DNA of 52,954 bases from Pseudonocardia bannensis (lineage in GTDB: Bacteria > Actinomycetota > Actinomycetes > Mycobacteriales > Pseudonocardiaceae), in assembly GCF_012911875.1 (NCBI RefSeq), contig NZ_JAAXKZ010000027.1, positions 1 to 52,954 of the forward strand, read 5' to 3'. The notes beneath the pieces were generated by a model. The model did not search any database. It saw only the letters and a list, made by a program, of their open reading frames with translations, and was not told where the DNA came from. The position numbers and the translations under genes were made by a program. Position 1 is the stretch's first letter; each line of letters opens with the position of its first letter. Below, piece after piece: positions 8,401 through 16,147 of the stretch.

Positions 8401-10710
8401 GTGGTTGTGAGACTGGTCATCGGCCTGGCGATAACGGTGATCGCCGTGGCGATCGCCGGCCGTCGGGCCCTCCAGATCTACAATCTGATCAAGTCCGGAC
8501 AGCCCGCGAACGATCGCAAGGATCGGCTCAACGAGCGGATCAAAGCCCAGTTCGTCGAGGTCTTCGGGCAGCGCAAGCTGCTGAAGTGGTCGGTGCCCGG
8601 CCTGGCGCACTTCTTCACGATGTGGGCGTTCTTCATCCTGGCCACGGTCTACATCGAGGCCTACGGGGTGCTGTTCGACCACGACTTCCACATCCCGCTC
8701 ATCGGCCGCTGGGCGGTGCTGGGCTTCCTGCAGGACACCATCGCGGTCCTGGCGCTGATCTCGCTCGCCGTGTTCTCGGTGATCCGGATCCGCAACGCCC
8801 CGGAGCGCAAGGCGCGGGCGTCACGGTTCTACGGCTCGCACACCGGTGGCGCGTGGGTCATCCTGTTCATGATCTTCAACGTGCTGTGGACGATGTTCCT
8901 GTTCCGCGGCGCGGCGTCCGCGCTGGGCCTGCTGCCCTACGAGTCCGGGGCCTGGGCCTCGATCGGGGTCGGCAACCTGATGTCCGGGCTGAGCGAGCCG
9001 ACGCTGAGCATCCTGGAGAGCGTCGGGCTGCTGCTGCACATCGGCGTGATGCTGGTCTTCCTGGTCATCGTCGCCTACTCGAAGCACCTGCACATCTTCA
9101 CCGCGCCGATCAACGTCGCGGGCAAGCGGCTGCCGAAGGCACTGGGCCCGCTGCTGCCGATGGAGTCGAACGGCAAACCGATCGACTTCGAGGACCCGGG
9201 CGAGGACGACACGTTCGGCCGCGGCAAGATCGAGGACTTCACCTGGAAGGGCATGCTCGACTTCGCGACCTGCACCGAGTGCGGTCGCTGCCAGAGTCAG
9301 TGCCCGGCGTGGAACACCGGCAAGCCGCTGTCCCCGAAGCTCGTGATCATGGACCTGCGCGACCACATGTTCGCGAAGGCGCCCTACATGCTCGGCACCA
9401 AGGACATGCCGGAGGAGGGCGCGGTCGACTTCGACGTCCTCGCCGCCACCGCCGCGGGCAACAACGGGCACCACGGCGTTCCCGAGTCCGGGTTCGAGCG
9501 GGTCCGCGGGTCGGGCCCGGAGCAGGCGCTGCGCCCGCTGGTGGGCACCGCCGAGCAGGGCGGGGTCATCGACCCCGACGTGCTGTGGTCCTGCACCAGC
9601 TGCGGGGCGTGCGTGGAGCAGTGCCCGGTGGACATCGAGCACGTCGACCACATCATCGACATGCGCCGCCACCAGGTCATGATCGAGTCGGAGTTCCCGT
9701 CCGAGCTGGGCGTGCTGTTCCGCAACCTGGAGAACAAGGGCAACCCGTGGGGCCAGAACGCCAAGGAGCGGCTGGACTGGACCAAGGGCCTGGACTTCGA
9801 GGTCCCGGTGTTCGACGGCGAGCTGTCGGCCGACACCGAGTACCTGTTCTGGGTCGGTTGTGCCGGCGCGTTCGACGACAACGCCAAGAAGACCGTGAAG
9901 GCCACCGCGGAGCTGCTGCACCGGGCCGGTGTGGGCTACACGGTCCTCGGCCCGGAGGAGTCCTGCACCGGTGACCCGGCGCGCCGCTCGGGCAACGAGT
10001 TCCTGTTCCAGATGCTGGCCCAGCAGAACGTCGAGATCCTGAACTCGGTGTTCGAGGGCCGCGAACCGGGCACCCGCAAGATCGTCACCACCTGCCCGCA
10101 CTGCCTCAACACCCTGGGCCGGGAGTACCCGCAGCTCGACGGGCACTACGAGGTCGTGCACCACACCCAGCTGCTGAACAAGCTGGTCCGCGAGGGCAAG
10201 CTCGTCCCGGTCGCGGAGCCGGCCGCGGACAAGGCGGCACCGGTCACCTACCACGACCCGTGCTACCTGGGCCGGCACAACGAGATCTACGAGGAGCCGC
10301 GCGAGCTCGTCGGCGCGGCGGGCGCGAAGCTCACCGAGATGCCGCGGCACGCCGACCGCTCCATGTGCTGTGGCGCGGGCGGTGCGCGGATGTGGATGGA
10401 GGAGCGCATCGGGCAGCGGGTCAACGTCAACCGCACCGAGGAGGCGCTGGAGACCCTGTCCGGCGCGGCCGGGTCGGACGGCGCGTCCGCGGGTGGCACC
10501 ATCGCGGTGGGCTGCCCGTTCTGCAAGACGATGATCTCCGACGGCCTGACCGAGAAGCAGTCCGGCGGTCTCGGGGAGAACGTCCAGGTGCAGGATGTCG
10601 CCCAGATGCTGCTCGCCGCGGTCAAGCGCGGCGACGGCTCGGGCAACGGCTCCACCACCGGCTCCGCTCCGGCGGCCGCCGAGGAGTCGGAGCAGGAAGC
10701 GCACAGCTGA
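8401..10710 (+). CDS. etfD: EtfD-type membrane Fe-S reductase (Rv0338c family)
   Basis: 769 residues from GTG 8401, preceded by AGGGAGGA. The N-terminal ~240 residues form a membrane domain with several helices, like the gamma subunit of nitrate reductase (b-heme type). A 4Fe-4S motif CTECGRCQSQCP follows at about residue 291, and a second, CTSCGACVEQCP, at about 399. Two CCG domains come next, with PHCLNTLG, YHDPCYLGRHN and MCCGAGGARMW. The family matches mycobacterial Rv0338c/EtfD, which passes electrons from electron-transfer flavoprotein (acyl-CoA dehydrogenases in beta-oxidation) into the membrane. The etfBA genes are not in the window. The acidic/Ser/Gly tail is not conserved. The family call is secure; the quinone-side partner is not shown here. 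Confidence 0.9.
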   Translation: MVVRLVIGLAITVIAVAIAGRRALQIYNLIKSGQPANDRKDRLNERIKAQFVEVFGQRKLLKWSVPGLAHFFTMWAFFILATVYIEAYGVLFDHDFHIPLIGRWAVLGFLQDTIAVLALISLAVFSVIRIRNAPERKARASRFYGSHTGGAWVILFMIFNVLWTMFLFRGAASALGLLPYESGAWASIGVGNLMSGLSEPTLSILESVGLLLHIGVMLVFLVIVAYSKHLHIFTAPINVAGKRLPKALGPLLPMESNGKPIDFEDPGEDDTFGRGKIEDFTWKGMLDFATCTECGRCQSQCPAWNTGKPLSPKLVIMDLRDHMFAKAPYMLGTKDMPEEGAVDFDVLAATAAGNNGHHGVPESGFERVRGSGPEQALRPLVGTAEQGGVIDPDVLWSCTSCGACVEQCPVDIEHVDHIIDMRRHQVMIESEFPSELGVLFRNLENKGNPWGQNAKERLDWTKGLDFEVPVFDGELSADTEYLFWVGCAGAFDDNAKKTVKATAELLHRAGVGYTVLGPEESCTGDPARRSGNEFLFQMLAQQNVEILNSVFEGREPGTRKIVTTCPHCLNTLGREYPQLDGHYEVVHHTQLLNKLVREGKLVPVAEPAADKAAPVTYHDPCYLGRHNEIYEEPRELVGAAGAKLTEMPRHADRSMCCGAGGARMWMEERIGQRVNVNRTEEALETLSGAAGSDGASAGGTIAVGCPFCKTMISDGLTEKQSGGLGENVQVQDVAQMLLAAVKRGDGSGNGSTTGSAPAAAEESEQEAHS

Positions 10711-10726
10711 CATCGCGGTACGGATT

Positions 10727-10757
10727 GCGGGGGGTCGCGCTCGGCGCGGCCCCCCGC
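10727..10757. terminator. Hairpin between converging genes
   Basis: Arms GCGGGGGGTCGCGC (10727-10740) and GGCGCGGCCCCCCGC (10743-10757) pair almost perfectly across a 2-base loop. It lies 17 bp after the etfD stop and 22 bp before the end of the converging membrane-protein gene. There is no T-tract, as is common in high-GC actinobacteria. It probably ends transcription in both directions. Confidence 0.6.
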
Positions 10758-10778
10758 GGTCGTTCCCGGGGACTCAGC

Positions 10779-11747
10779 TCAGCACGGCTGGTACCCGGTG
10801 ACGACGTAGCTGCGCATCGGGGAGGTCTCCCCGATCTGCAGCCGGCCGAGCTGCGGGCCGGCGTCTTCCCCGCCCGGCCAGCTCAGTCGGCAGCCGTCCG
10901 CCGTCCAGCTCCGCTCACCGCGCTGGACCGGGGCGGGCACGACGGCGTCGGCGTAGCCGGACGGCGCGGTCACCCGGGCGCTGAGCGCCGCGAACGCGCC
11001 CGCGCAGTCCGGGGCGCCGGTCGCGGCGGCGACCTGTTCGGTGGCCGGGCTGCGGAGCAGCCCGCAGAAGACCACCTGCTGCTTCTCGGCGAGAGCCTCC
11101 AGCAGGGCCGGCAGCACCCGGTTCGGGTTCCGCTCACCCTGTCCGCTCTTGGCCACCTGCCCGGCCTGGGCCGCGATCTGATCCTGGCGCTGCGCCACCT
11201 CGGCGGCACGGAACGAGTAGCCGACCACCGAGACCACCAGGAGCACCCCGCCGGCCGCGAGCACCTGCCAGCGCGGGAGCCGGAGCAGCCCGGCGACCAC
11301 CACGGCGATGCTCGCCGCGAACGCCCAGGCCCAGGGGTTCTCCCGGGTGGCCTGGACGAGCGCGACGACCAGCACCAGGCCGGCCAGGTGCGGCGCCCAG
11401 CCCCGGAGCAGCCGGTCGAGCCGCAGCAGGTGGAGCAGCACGAGCGTGCCGAGCCCCAGCCCGACCGGGGCCCACCAGCGTCCGGGGTCGTCGAGGAAGG
11501 GGAGCAGCAGCAGGGCGGCCGCGGCGAGGCCCAGCCCGACGGCGCCGCGCCGGCTGCGCAGCCGCAGCCGGGCCCACGGGCTGGGCGGCCGGTGCTGCGG
11601 CGGCGGGTAGCGGGGCGGCTGCTGCGGCGGCGGTTCGTACCGCGGCGGCAGCGGGGCCGGCGGGGCCGGCGACCGACGCGACTCCGGTGGCGGGTCCGGC
11701 ACCGCGGGCAGGTTCGGCGGGTTCGGTGGCGTCCGGGGCGGCTCCAT
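10779..11747 (-). CDS. Membrane protein with Pro-rich N-terminus, unknown function
   Basis: 322 residues. The first ~60 are Pro/Arg-rich (PPPRYEPPPQQPPRY-type) and probably cytoplasmic. Five or so membrane helices follow between about 70 and 190 (GLGLAAAALLLLPF, LGLGTLVLLHLL, HLAGLVLVVALVQ, AFAASIAVVVAGLL, VLAAGGVLLVVSVVGY). The C-terminal ~120 residues look extracellular and contain four cysteines (VVFCGLL, APDCAGAF, DGCRLSW, GYQPC), which could form two disulphides. I do not recognise the family. It converges on etfD and sits beside the two-component system, but nothing shows a functional link. Confidence 0.75.
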   Translation of the reverse strand: MEPPRTPPNPPNLPAVPDPPPESRRSPAPPAPLPPRYEPPPQQPPRYPPPQHRPPSPWARLRLRSRRGAVGLGLAAAALLLLPFLDDPGRWWAPVGLGLGTLVLLHLLRLDRLLRGWAPHLAGLVLVVALVQATRENPWAWAFAASIAVVVAGLLRLPRWQVLAAGGVLLVVSVVGYSFRAAEVAQRQDQIAAQAGQVAKSGQGERNPNRVLPALLEALAEKQQVVFCGLLRSPATEQVAAATGAPDCAGAFAALSARVTAPSGYADAVVPAPVQRGERSWTADGCRLSWPGGEDAGPQLGRLQIGETSPMRSYVVTGYQPC

Positions 11748-11808
11748 CGCCGGTCACAGTACTGATCCGATCACCGCCCGGGCCGCAATCGGAGCGGGAC
11801 GCGCTGGC

Positions 11809-12444
11809 TCACAACCAGCCGTGGTCGCGGGCGTGCCGGACCGCGTCCGAGCGGTTCCCGGCGCCGAGCTTCTGCATCGCCGACGACAGGTAGTTGCGGA
11901 CGGTGCCGGGCGACAGGTGCACGCGGCGGGCGATGTCCGCGGCCGTCCCACCGGCCCCGGCGGCGTCCACGGTGCGCAGCACCTCGAGTTCGCGGTCGGT
12001 GAGCGGGCAGTCCTCGGTGGTCAGCGCCGTCATCGCGAGGTCGGGGTCGACGTAGCGGCCGCCGCGGTGCACCCGGCGGATCACGTCGGCGAGGAGGGTC
12101 GCCGGTGCGCTCTTGGCGACGAACCCGGCGGCCCCCGCGGCGAGCGCCCGGCGCAGCACCCCGGGCCGGGCGTGCCGGGTCAGGATGATGCAGCGGGTGC
12201 CGGGCTGGTGGGCGGCGACCCACTGGGCGACCTCGGCGCCGTCACGGCCGGGCATCTCGACGTCCAGGACGGCGATGTCGGGGCGGTGCTCCCGCACCGC
12301 GTCGACGGCCTCGTCCCCGGTGGCGGCCTCGCCGACCACCACGAGGTCGGGTTCGAGTCCGAGCAGCGCGCCGACCGCGCCTCGGGTGAGCGACTCGTCG
12401 TCGGCCAGCACCAGGCGGATCGTCGGGTTCTCCGGCGAGCTCAC
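11809..12444 (-). CDS. NarL/DesR-type response regulator
   Basis: 211 residues from GTG 12444, overlapping the stop of the kinase fragment as GTGA. The receiver domain (about 9-125) has the acidic pair DD at 15-16, the phospho-acceptor Asp61 in AVLDVEMPG, and a Lys in FVAKSAP. The C-terminal LuxR-type helix-turn-helix (about 140-205) has LTDRELEVLRTV and LSPGTVRNYLSSAMQKLG. It is a DNA-binding transcription factor activated by the neighbouring HisKA_3 kinase. In this common actinobacterial arrangement the regulator usually controls the adjacent ABC-2 exporter, here divergent at 13759. An inverted repeat in between (13665-13678) is a possible operator. Confidence 0.9.
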   Translation of the reverse strand: MSSPENPTIRLVLADDESLTRGAVGALLGLEPDLVVVGEAATGDEAVDAVREHRPDIAVLDVEMPGRDGAEVAQWVAAHQPGTRCIILTRHARPGVLRRALAAGAAGFVAKSAPATLLADVIRRVHRGGRYVDPDLAMTALTTEDCPLTDRELEVLRTVDAAGAGGTAADIARRVHLSPGTVRNYLSSAMQKLGAGNRSDAVRHARDHGWL

Positions 12445-12872
12445 CGGGCGGCTCCGGGCAGCACGGCGTCGAGGCGGAACGTGCCTCCCGGCCCGGGTCC
12501 GGCGTCCAGGCGCCCGGCGTGCTCGTCGAGGTAGCGGCTGAGCGCGGCCAGCCCGGTCCCAGGATCGGCGCCGTTGGCCGGCAGCGCGCCGTCGTTGACG
12601 ACCTGCAGCCGCGCGCCGCCGCCGGCCACCTCGATCTCGATCGTGCAGTGGCTGGGTTCGGCGTGCCGGAGGACGTTGGTCATGGCCTCCCGCAGGACCC
12701 GGCCGAGCACGTTGCGGGCGCCTGCGCCGACCGTCTCCGGGTCGCCCCGCACGGTCAGCACGACCCCGGCCGAGTCCAGCACGGCACGGGCCCCGGCCAG
12801 CTCGGTGACGAGGTCGGTGGAGCGGGTGTCGCGGACCAGCGCCCGGACCTCGTCGAGCGACTGCCGGGCCAC
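12441..12872 (-). CDS. Histidine kinase, C-terminal part (ATPase domain) of a split DesK-like kinase
   Basis: 143 residues from GTG 12872 to a TGA overlapping the response regulator start. It contains the end of the dimerisation helix (RQSLDEVRALV) and the HATPase domain with the N-box (REAMTNVLRHAEP) and G-box (GTGLAALSRYL, GPGGTF). It is in the same frame as the N-terminal part, separated from it only by TAG (12878-12876) and one Arg codon. A GGAGGAGG sequence ends 8 bases before the GTG, an excellent ribosome-binding site for restart. It may therefore be made as a separate ATPase polypeptide. Otherwise the stop has destroyed the kinase (for example CAG to TAG), or it is a base-call error. 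Confidence 0.75.
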   Translation of the reverse strand: MARQSLDEVRALVRDTRSTDLVTELAGARAVLDSAGVVLTVRGDPETVGAGARNVLGRVLREAMTNVLRHAEPSHCTIEIEVAGGGARLQVVNDGALPANGADPGTGLAALSRYLDEHAGRLDAGPGPGGTFRLDAVLPGAAR

Positions 12873-12875
12873 CCG

Positions 12876-13622
12876 CTACACCTCCTCCATCTCGGCGCGC
12901 GCCCGCTCGCCGTCGACGGACAGCAACCGGGTGGCCAGCTCGCTCTTGAACGCGACCACCTCGAGGGCGTGGCCGAGGATGTCGTGCAGGTCGTCGGCCA
13001 GCCGGAGCCGCTCGCGGGCGGTGGCGAGCTCGGCCGCGGCGCGGCGGGAGTCGTCGAGGTCGGTGACGGCCTTGAGCCACCACAGCCGCTCGACGTCGAG
13101 CACCCACATCGAGGCGACGTAGAACGTGGCGACCGCCGGCCCGAGCCACAGCGGAAGCGGGACCCCGTGGTCGACGCTGGCGCCGACCAGGAGCCCGAGG
13201 CCGAGCACGGCGGCGGTCCCGGCAGCGACCCAGGCCACGATCCAGCGGGCCCGCAGCCCGGAGACGATGTCGCCGAGCAGCACCCCCGAGACGAGGGCCC
13301 AGATCCAGCCGGCCCAGCTCGAGGCCAGCCCGAGCAGCGCGATCGCCAGCGCGACGGCCGCGGCGGCCGCCATGAACGGCGCCGAGGCGCGGCGGCCGAG
13401 CGAGGACACGTGCTCGCGGATGCGCCAGACGTGCAGGCCGAGCGCCGCGAGGTAGAGGGCGAACAGCGGCCAGCTGAAGGCCGCCTCGGGCAGCCCGGTC
13501 CAGACCACGAACGCGGGGACCGTCAGCAGCCACAGCACGGTGATCACCAGGCCGATGCGGCCGAACCGGCGGGCCGCGCGCAGCTTGCGCTCGTCGGCTC
13601 CGGCCGGCGGCGTGGTGTCCAC
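12876..13622 (-). CDS. Histidine kinase, N-terminal sensor and phospho-acceptor part, ends at in-frame TAG
   Basis: 248 residues from GTG 13622 (VDTTPPAGADERK). Five or six membrane helices span about 28-160. The HisKA_3 dimerisation segment follows, with the phospho-accepting His in LADDLHDILGH (about residue 215). The frame stops at TAG inside the second dimerisation helix (RARAEMEEV-stop), where family members read straight on into RVARQSL. Normal relatives are single chains of about 390 residues. The ligand is unknown. With the downstream ATPase fragment and the regulator it forms a DesK/DesR-like two-component system next to an ABC exporter. Confidence 0.75.
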   Translation of the reverse strand: MDTTPPAGADERKLRAARRFGRIGLVITVLWLLTVPAFVVWTGLPEAAFSWPLFALYLAALGLHVWRIREHVSSLGRRASAPFMAAAAAVALAIALLGLASSWAGWIWALVSGVLLGDIVSGLRARWIVAWVAAGTAAVLGLGLLVGASVDHGVPLPLWLGPAVATFYVASMWVLDVERLWWLKAVTDLDDSRRAAAELATARERLRLADDLHDILGHALEVVAFKSELATRLLSVDGERARAEMEEV

Positions 13623-13664
13623 GCCGAGACCGTAACCGACCGGCGGGACGGCTCCGGGACGCTC

Positions 13665-13678
13665 ATGACAGTTGTCAT
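13665..13678. promoter_or_regulatory. Perfect inverted repeat, candidate operator of the ABC exporter/kinase intergenic region
   Basis: ATGACA-gt-TGTCAT is a perfect 6-2-6 inverted repeat in the divergent region between the kinase (starts 13622) and the ABC ATPase (starts 13759). A further TTGTCA half-site lies at about 13692. Dimeric LuxR-type regulators bind such sites, so it may be the target of the neighbouring response regulator. This is inference from position and symmetry. Confidence 0.4.
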
Positions 13679-13758
13679 CGGGGCCCGTGCGGTTGTCAGC
13701 GGCACCGGTGACCCCCGCGACTACCGGAGTCACCGCGGCGACCGGCAGGCTTGCCGCC

Positions 13759-14736
13759 ATGACACGGACGACCACCCACGCGGCGGGGCCCGCCGCGACC
13801 GACCGGGAGTCCGGGCCGCGGGCGGCGCCGGCCATCGAGGTGCGCGACCTGCACGTGCACTACGGCGACTTCGAGGCGGTCCGGGGCATCGACCTGGAGG
13901 TCCGGCGCGGCGAGATCTTCGCGCTGCTCGGGACGAACGGTGCCGGCAAGACGACGACGCTGGAGGTCCTGGAGGGCTTCGGGCAGCGCAGCGGTGGCAG
14001 CGTGCGGGTGCTCGGGCTGGACCCGGCCACCCAACGCGGCGCGCTCCGCGAGCGGATGGGCGTGCAGCTGCAGGAGGGCGGGTTCGTCGACGAGCTCACC
14101 GTGGCGGAGACGCTGCGGCTGTGGCAGCGGATGGTCGACCGCACGGACCGGCCCGAGCGGCTGCTGGAGCGGTTCGAGCTCACCGCGCGCCGCGACGTCG
14201 CGGTCGGGAAGCTGTCCGGCGGGGAGAAGCGCCGCCTGGATCTGGCGATGGCGGTGTGGGGGTCGCCGGAGCTGGTGATCCTGGACGAGCCCACCACCGG
14301 GCTGGACCCGGAGTCGCGGCGGCGCACCTGGGACGCCATCCAGGAGCTGCAGGAGGCCGGACGCACGGTCGTGCTGACGACGCACTACCTGGAGGAGGCC
14401 GAGGCGCTGGCCGACCGGGTGGCGATCATGCACGCGGGGCGGGTAGCGGTGCAGGGCTCGCTGGGCGAGATCCTCGCGAGCCGGCCCGCGGGGTTCTCGG
14501 CGATCGTGCCCGGGGGTGCGGGGGAGCTCCCGGCGGTGTCCGGAACCGTCGAGCGCGAGCCCGTCGACGACGGCACCCGGATCCGGGTGCGGACCACGGA
14601 GCTGCAGCGCGACCTGACGGGGTTCCTGGGGTGGGCGGCCGATCGAGGGATGCGGCTGACCGAACTGCGCGCGGCACCGGCCTCGCTGGCCGAGATCTAC
14701 CATGCGGTGCGCGCCGGCGAGACGGAGGTGGAGTGA
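13759..14736 (+). CDS. ABC transporter ATP-binding protein (DrrA/ABC-2 type)
   Basis: 325 residues from ATG 13759; an in-frame ATG at 13672 is possible but would cover the promoter region. The ABC domain has Walker A LLGTNGAGKTTT, Q-loop QLQEGGF, signature KLSGGEKRR, Walker B LVILDEPTTGLD and the switch His in TTHYLEEAE. The C-terminal ~100 residues are the extra domain common in drug and antibiotic exporters of the DrrA class. It couples ATP hydrolysis to the permease encoded 2 bp downstream. Its divergence from the two-component genes suggests control by them. Confidence 0.92.
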   Translation: MTRTTTHAAGPAATDRESGPRAAPAIEVRDLHVHYGDFEAVRGIDLEVRRGEIFALLGTNGAGKTTTLEVLEGFGQRSGGSVRVLGLDPATQRGALRERMGVQLQEGGFVDELTVAETLRLWQRMVDRTDRPERLLERFELTARRDVAVGKLSGGEKRRLDLAMAVWGSPELVILDEPTTGLDPESRRRTWDAIQELQEAGRTVVLTTHYLEEAEALADRVAIMHAGRVAVQGSLGEILASRPAGFSAIVPGGAGELPAVSGTVEREPVDDGTRIRVRTTELQRDLTGFLGWAADRGMRLTELRAAPASLAEIYHAVRAGETEVE

Positions 14737-14738
14737 TC

Positions 14739-15497
14739 ATGTCTGACGCCGGACGCGTGCTGGCCCTGGCCGGCACCGAGCTGCGGCTGGTGCTGCGCAA
14801 CAAGACGGTCGCGGTGTCGTCGATCGTGGTCCCGCTGGCGGTGGGTGTGTTCTGGGCCTTCTCGTTCGGCGCGAGCACACAGCCGGGGATGACGGCGATG
14901 GCCGTCGCCCTGCAGCTGTCGATCGTGCTGGCCATGGGGATCTACGTGACCGCGACGCAGACGGTGGTGGGCCGGCGGCACAACCGGGTGCTCAAGCGGC
15001 TGCGCACCAGCGGGATCTCCGACACCGGGCTGCTGGTGGCGACGGTGGCCCCCGCCGTGGTGATCGGCCTGGTCCAGCTGGGGATCTTCGGGATCATCCA
15101 TGCGGTGATCGGCTCGCCGTGGCCCGTGGACCCGTTCCCGCTCGTCCTCGCGCTGCTGGGCGGGCTGGCGCTGGTGGTCACCGCGGCGCTGGCGACGACC
15201 GTCGTCACACCGTCGCCGGAGCGCTCGCAGATCACGACGCTGCCCCTGACGTTCCTGCTGCTCGCCGCGGCCGCCGCGCTCGCGGTCGTGCCGTCGCAGG
15301 GATGGTGGCAGGCCCTCGTCGCGGTGCCCGGTGCGCCGATCGGCCGGCTGACCCAGCTCGCCTACGAGGGCGGGACGTGGGCGGCCGGACCGGTCGGGCT
15401 GCCCGCCCTGCTGCCCGCGGTGGCGGCCCTGCTGGTGTGGCCGGTGGTGTTCGGCTACCTCGCGGCCCGCCGGTTCCGCTGGGACCCGCGGCACTGA
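14739..15497 (+). CDS. ABC-2 type permease
   Basis: 252 residues from ATG 14739, two bases after the ATPase stop, so the pair is one operon. Six membrane segments are visible, at about 23-43, 50-72, 100-125, 138-160, 168-188 and 220-242, the standard ABC-2 layout. The substrate cannot be read from the sequence. Two-component-linked ABC-2 exporters of this type often remove membrane-active compounds or antibiotics, but that is family knowledge, not evidence here. The gene converges with dcd 33 bp downstream. Confidence 0.9.
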   Translation: MSDAGRVLALAGTELRLVLRNKTVAVSSIVVPLAVGVFWAFSFGASTQPGMTAMAVALQLSIVLAMGIYVTATQTVVGRRHNRVLKRLRTSGISDTGLLVATVAPAVVIGLVQLGIFGIIHAVIGSPWPVDPFPLVLALLGGLALVVTAALATTVVTPSPERSQITTLPLTFLLLAAAAALAVVPSQGWWQALVAVPGAPIGRLTQLAYEGGTWAAGPVGLPALLPAVAALLVWPVVFGYLAARRFRWDPRH

Positions 15498-15530
15498 CCG
15501 TCCACCCGCGGCCGGCGCCGGCGGGCGGCG

Positions 15531-16112
15531 TCAGCGCCGGGTGTCGGCGCGGTGGAAGTTGAGGTGGGCCCGCGAGGGCGTCGGACCCCGCTGCCCCTGG
15601 TAGCGGGAGCCGACGCCCTCGCTGCCGTAGGGGCGCTCGGCGGGGTTGGACAGCCGGAACAGGCACAGCTGGCCGATCTTCATCCCGGGCCACAGGGTGA
15701 TCGGCAGGTTGGCGACGTTGGAGAGCTCGAGCGTGATGTGCCCGGTGAACCCGGGGTCGATGAACCCGGCCGTGGAGTGGGTCAGCAGGCCGAGGCGGCC
15801 GAGGCTCGATTTGCCTTCCAGCCGGCCGGCGAGGTCGTCGGGCAGGCTGACGGACTCGAACGTGGAGCCGAGGACGAACTCGCCGGGGTGCAGCACGAAC
15901 GGCTCGTCGCCCTGCGGCTCGACCGGCGTCGTCAGCTCGTCCTGCTGCTCGCGGGGGTCGATGTGGGTGTAGCGGGAGTTCTGGAACACCCGGAAGAAGC
16001 GGTCCAGTCGCACGTCGATGCTGGAGGGCTGGAGCATCGCCGGCTCCCACGGGTCGAGCACCAGACGCCCCGCGTCGATCTCCTTGCGCAGGTCGCCGTC
16101 CGAGAGCAGCAC
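15531..16112 (-). CDS. dcd: dCTP deaminase, actinobacterial bifunctional (dUMP-forming) type
   Basis: 193 residues, full length for the family. It makes dUMP for thymidylate synthesis from dCTP. The signature [27 protein letters not shown] (with the catalytic Glu in LEL) and [10 protein letters not shown] are all present. Actinobacterial members such as M. tuberculosis Rv0321 carry out both deamination and dUTP hydrolysis in one protein, and this one looks the same. It follows the WecB-fold gene by 35 bp on the same strand, close to tRNA-Gly. Confidence 0.95.
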   Translation of the reverse strand: MLLSDGDLRKEIDAGRLVLDPWEPAMLQPSSIDVRLDRFFRVFQNSRYTHIDPREQQDELTTPVEPQGDEPFVLHPGEFVLGSTFESVSLPDDLAGRLEGKSSLGRLGLLTHSTAGFIDPGFTGHITLELSNVANLPITLWPGMKIGQLCLFRLSNPAERPYGSEGVGSRYQGQRGPTPSRAHLNFHRADTRR

Positions 16113-16147
16113 GGCGCCACCCTAACCGGGTGAGGCGAGGCCGATTC

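Noticed and set aside
12519..14700. Long plus-strand frame across the kinase leading into the permease
   Set aside because: Only the last 252 codons (from 14739) resemble a protein family; the rest is antisense to the kinase and out of frame with the ABC ATPase.
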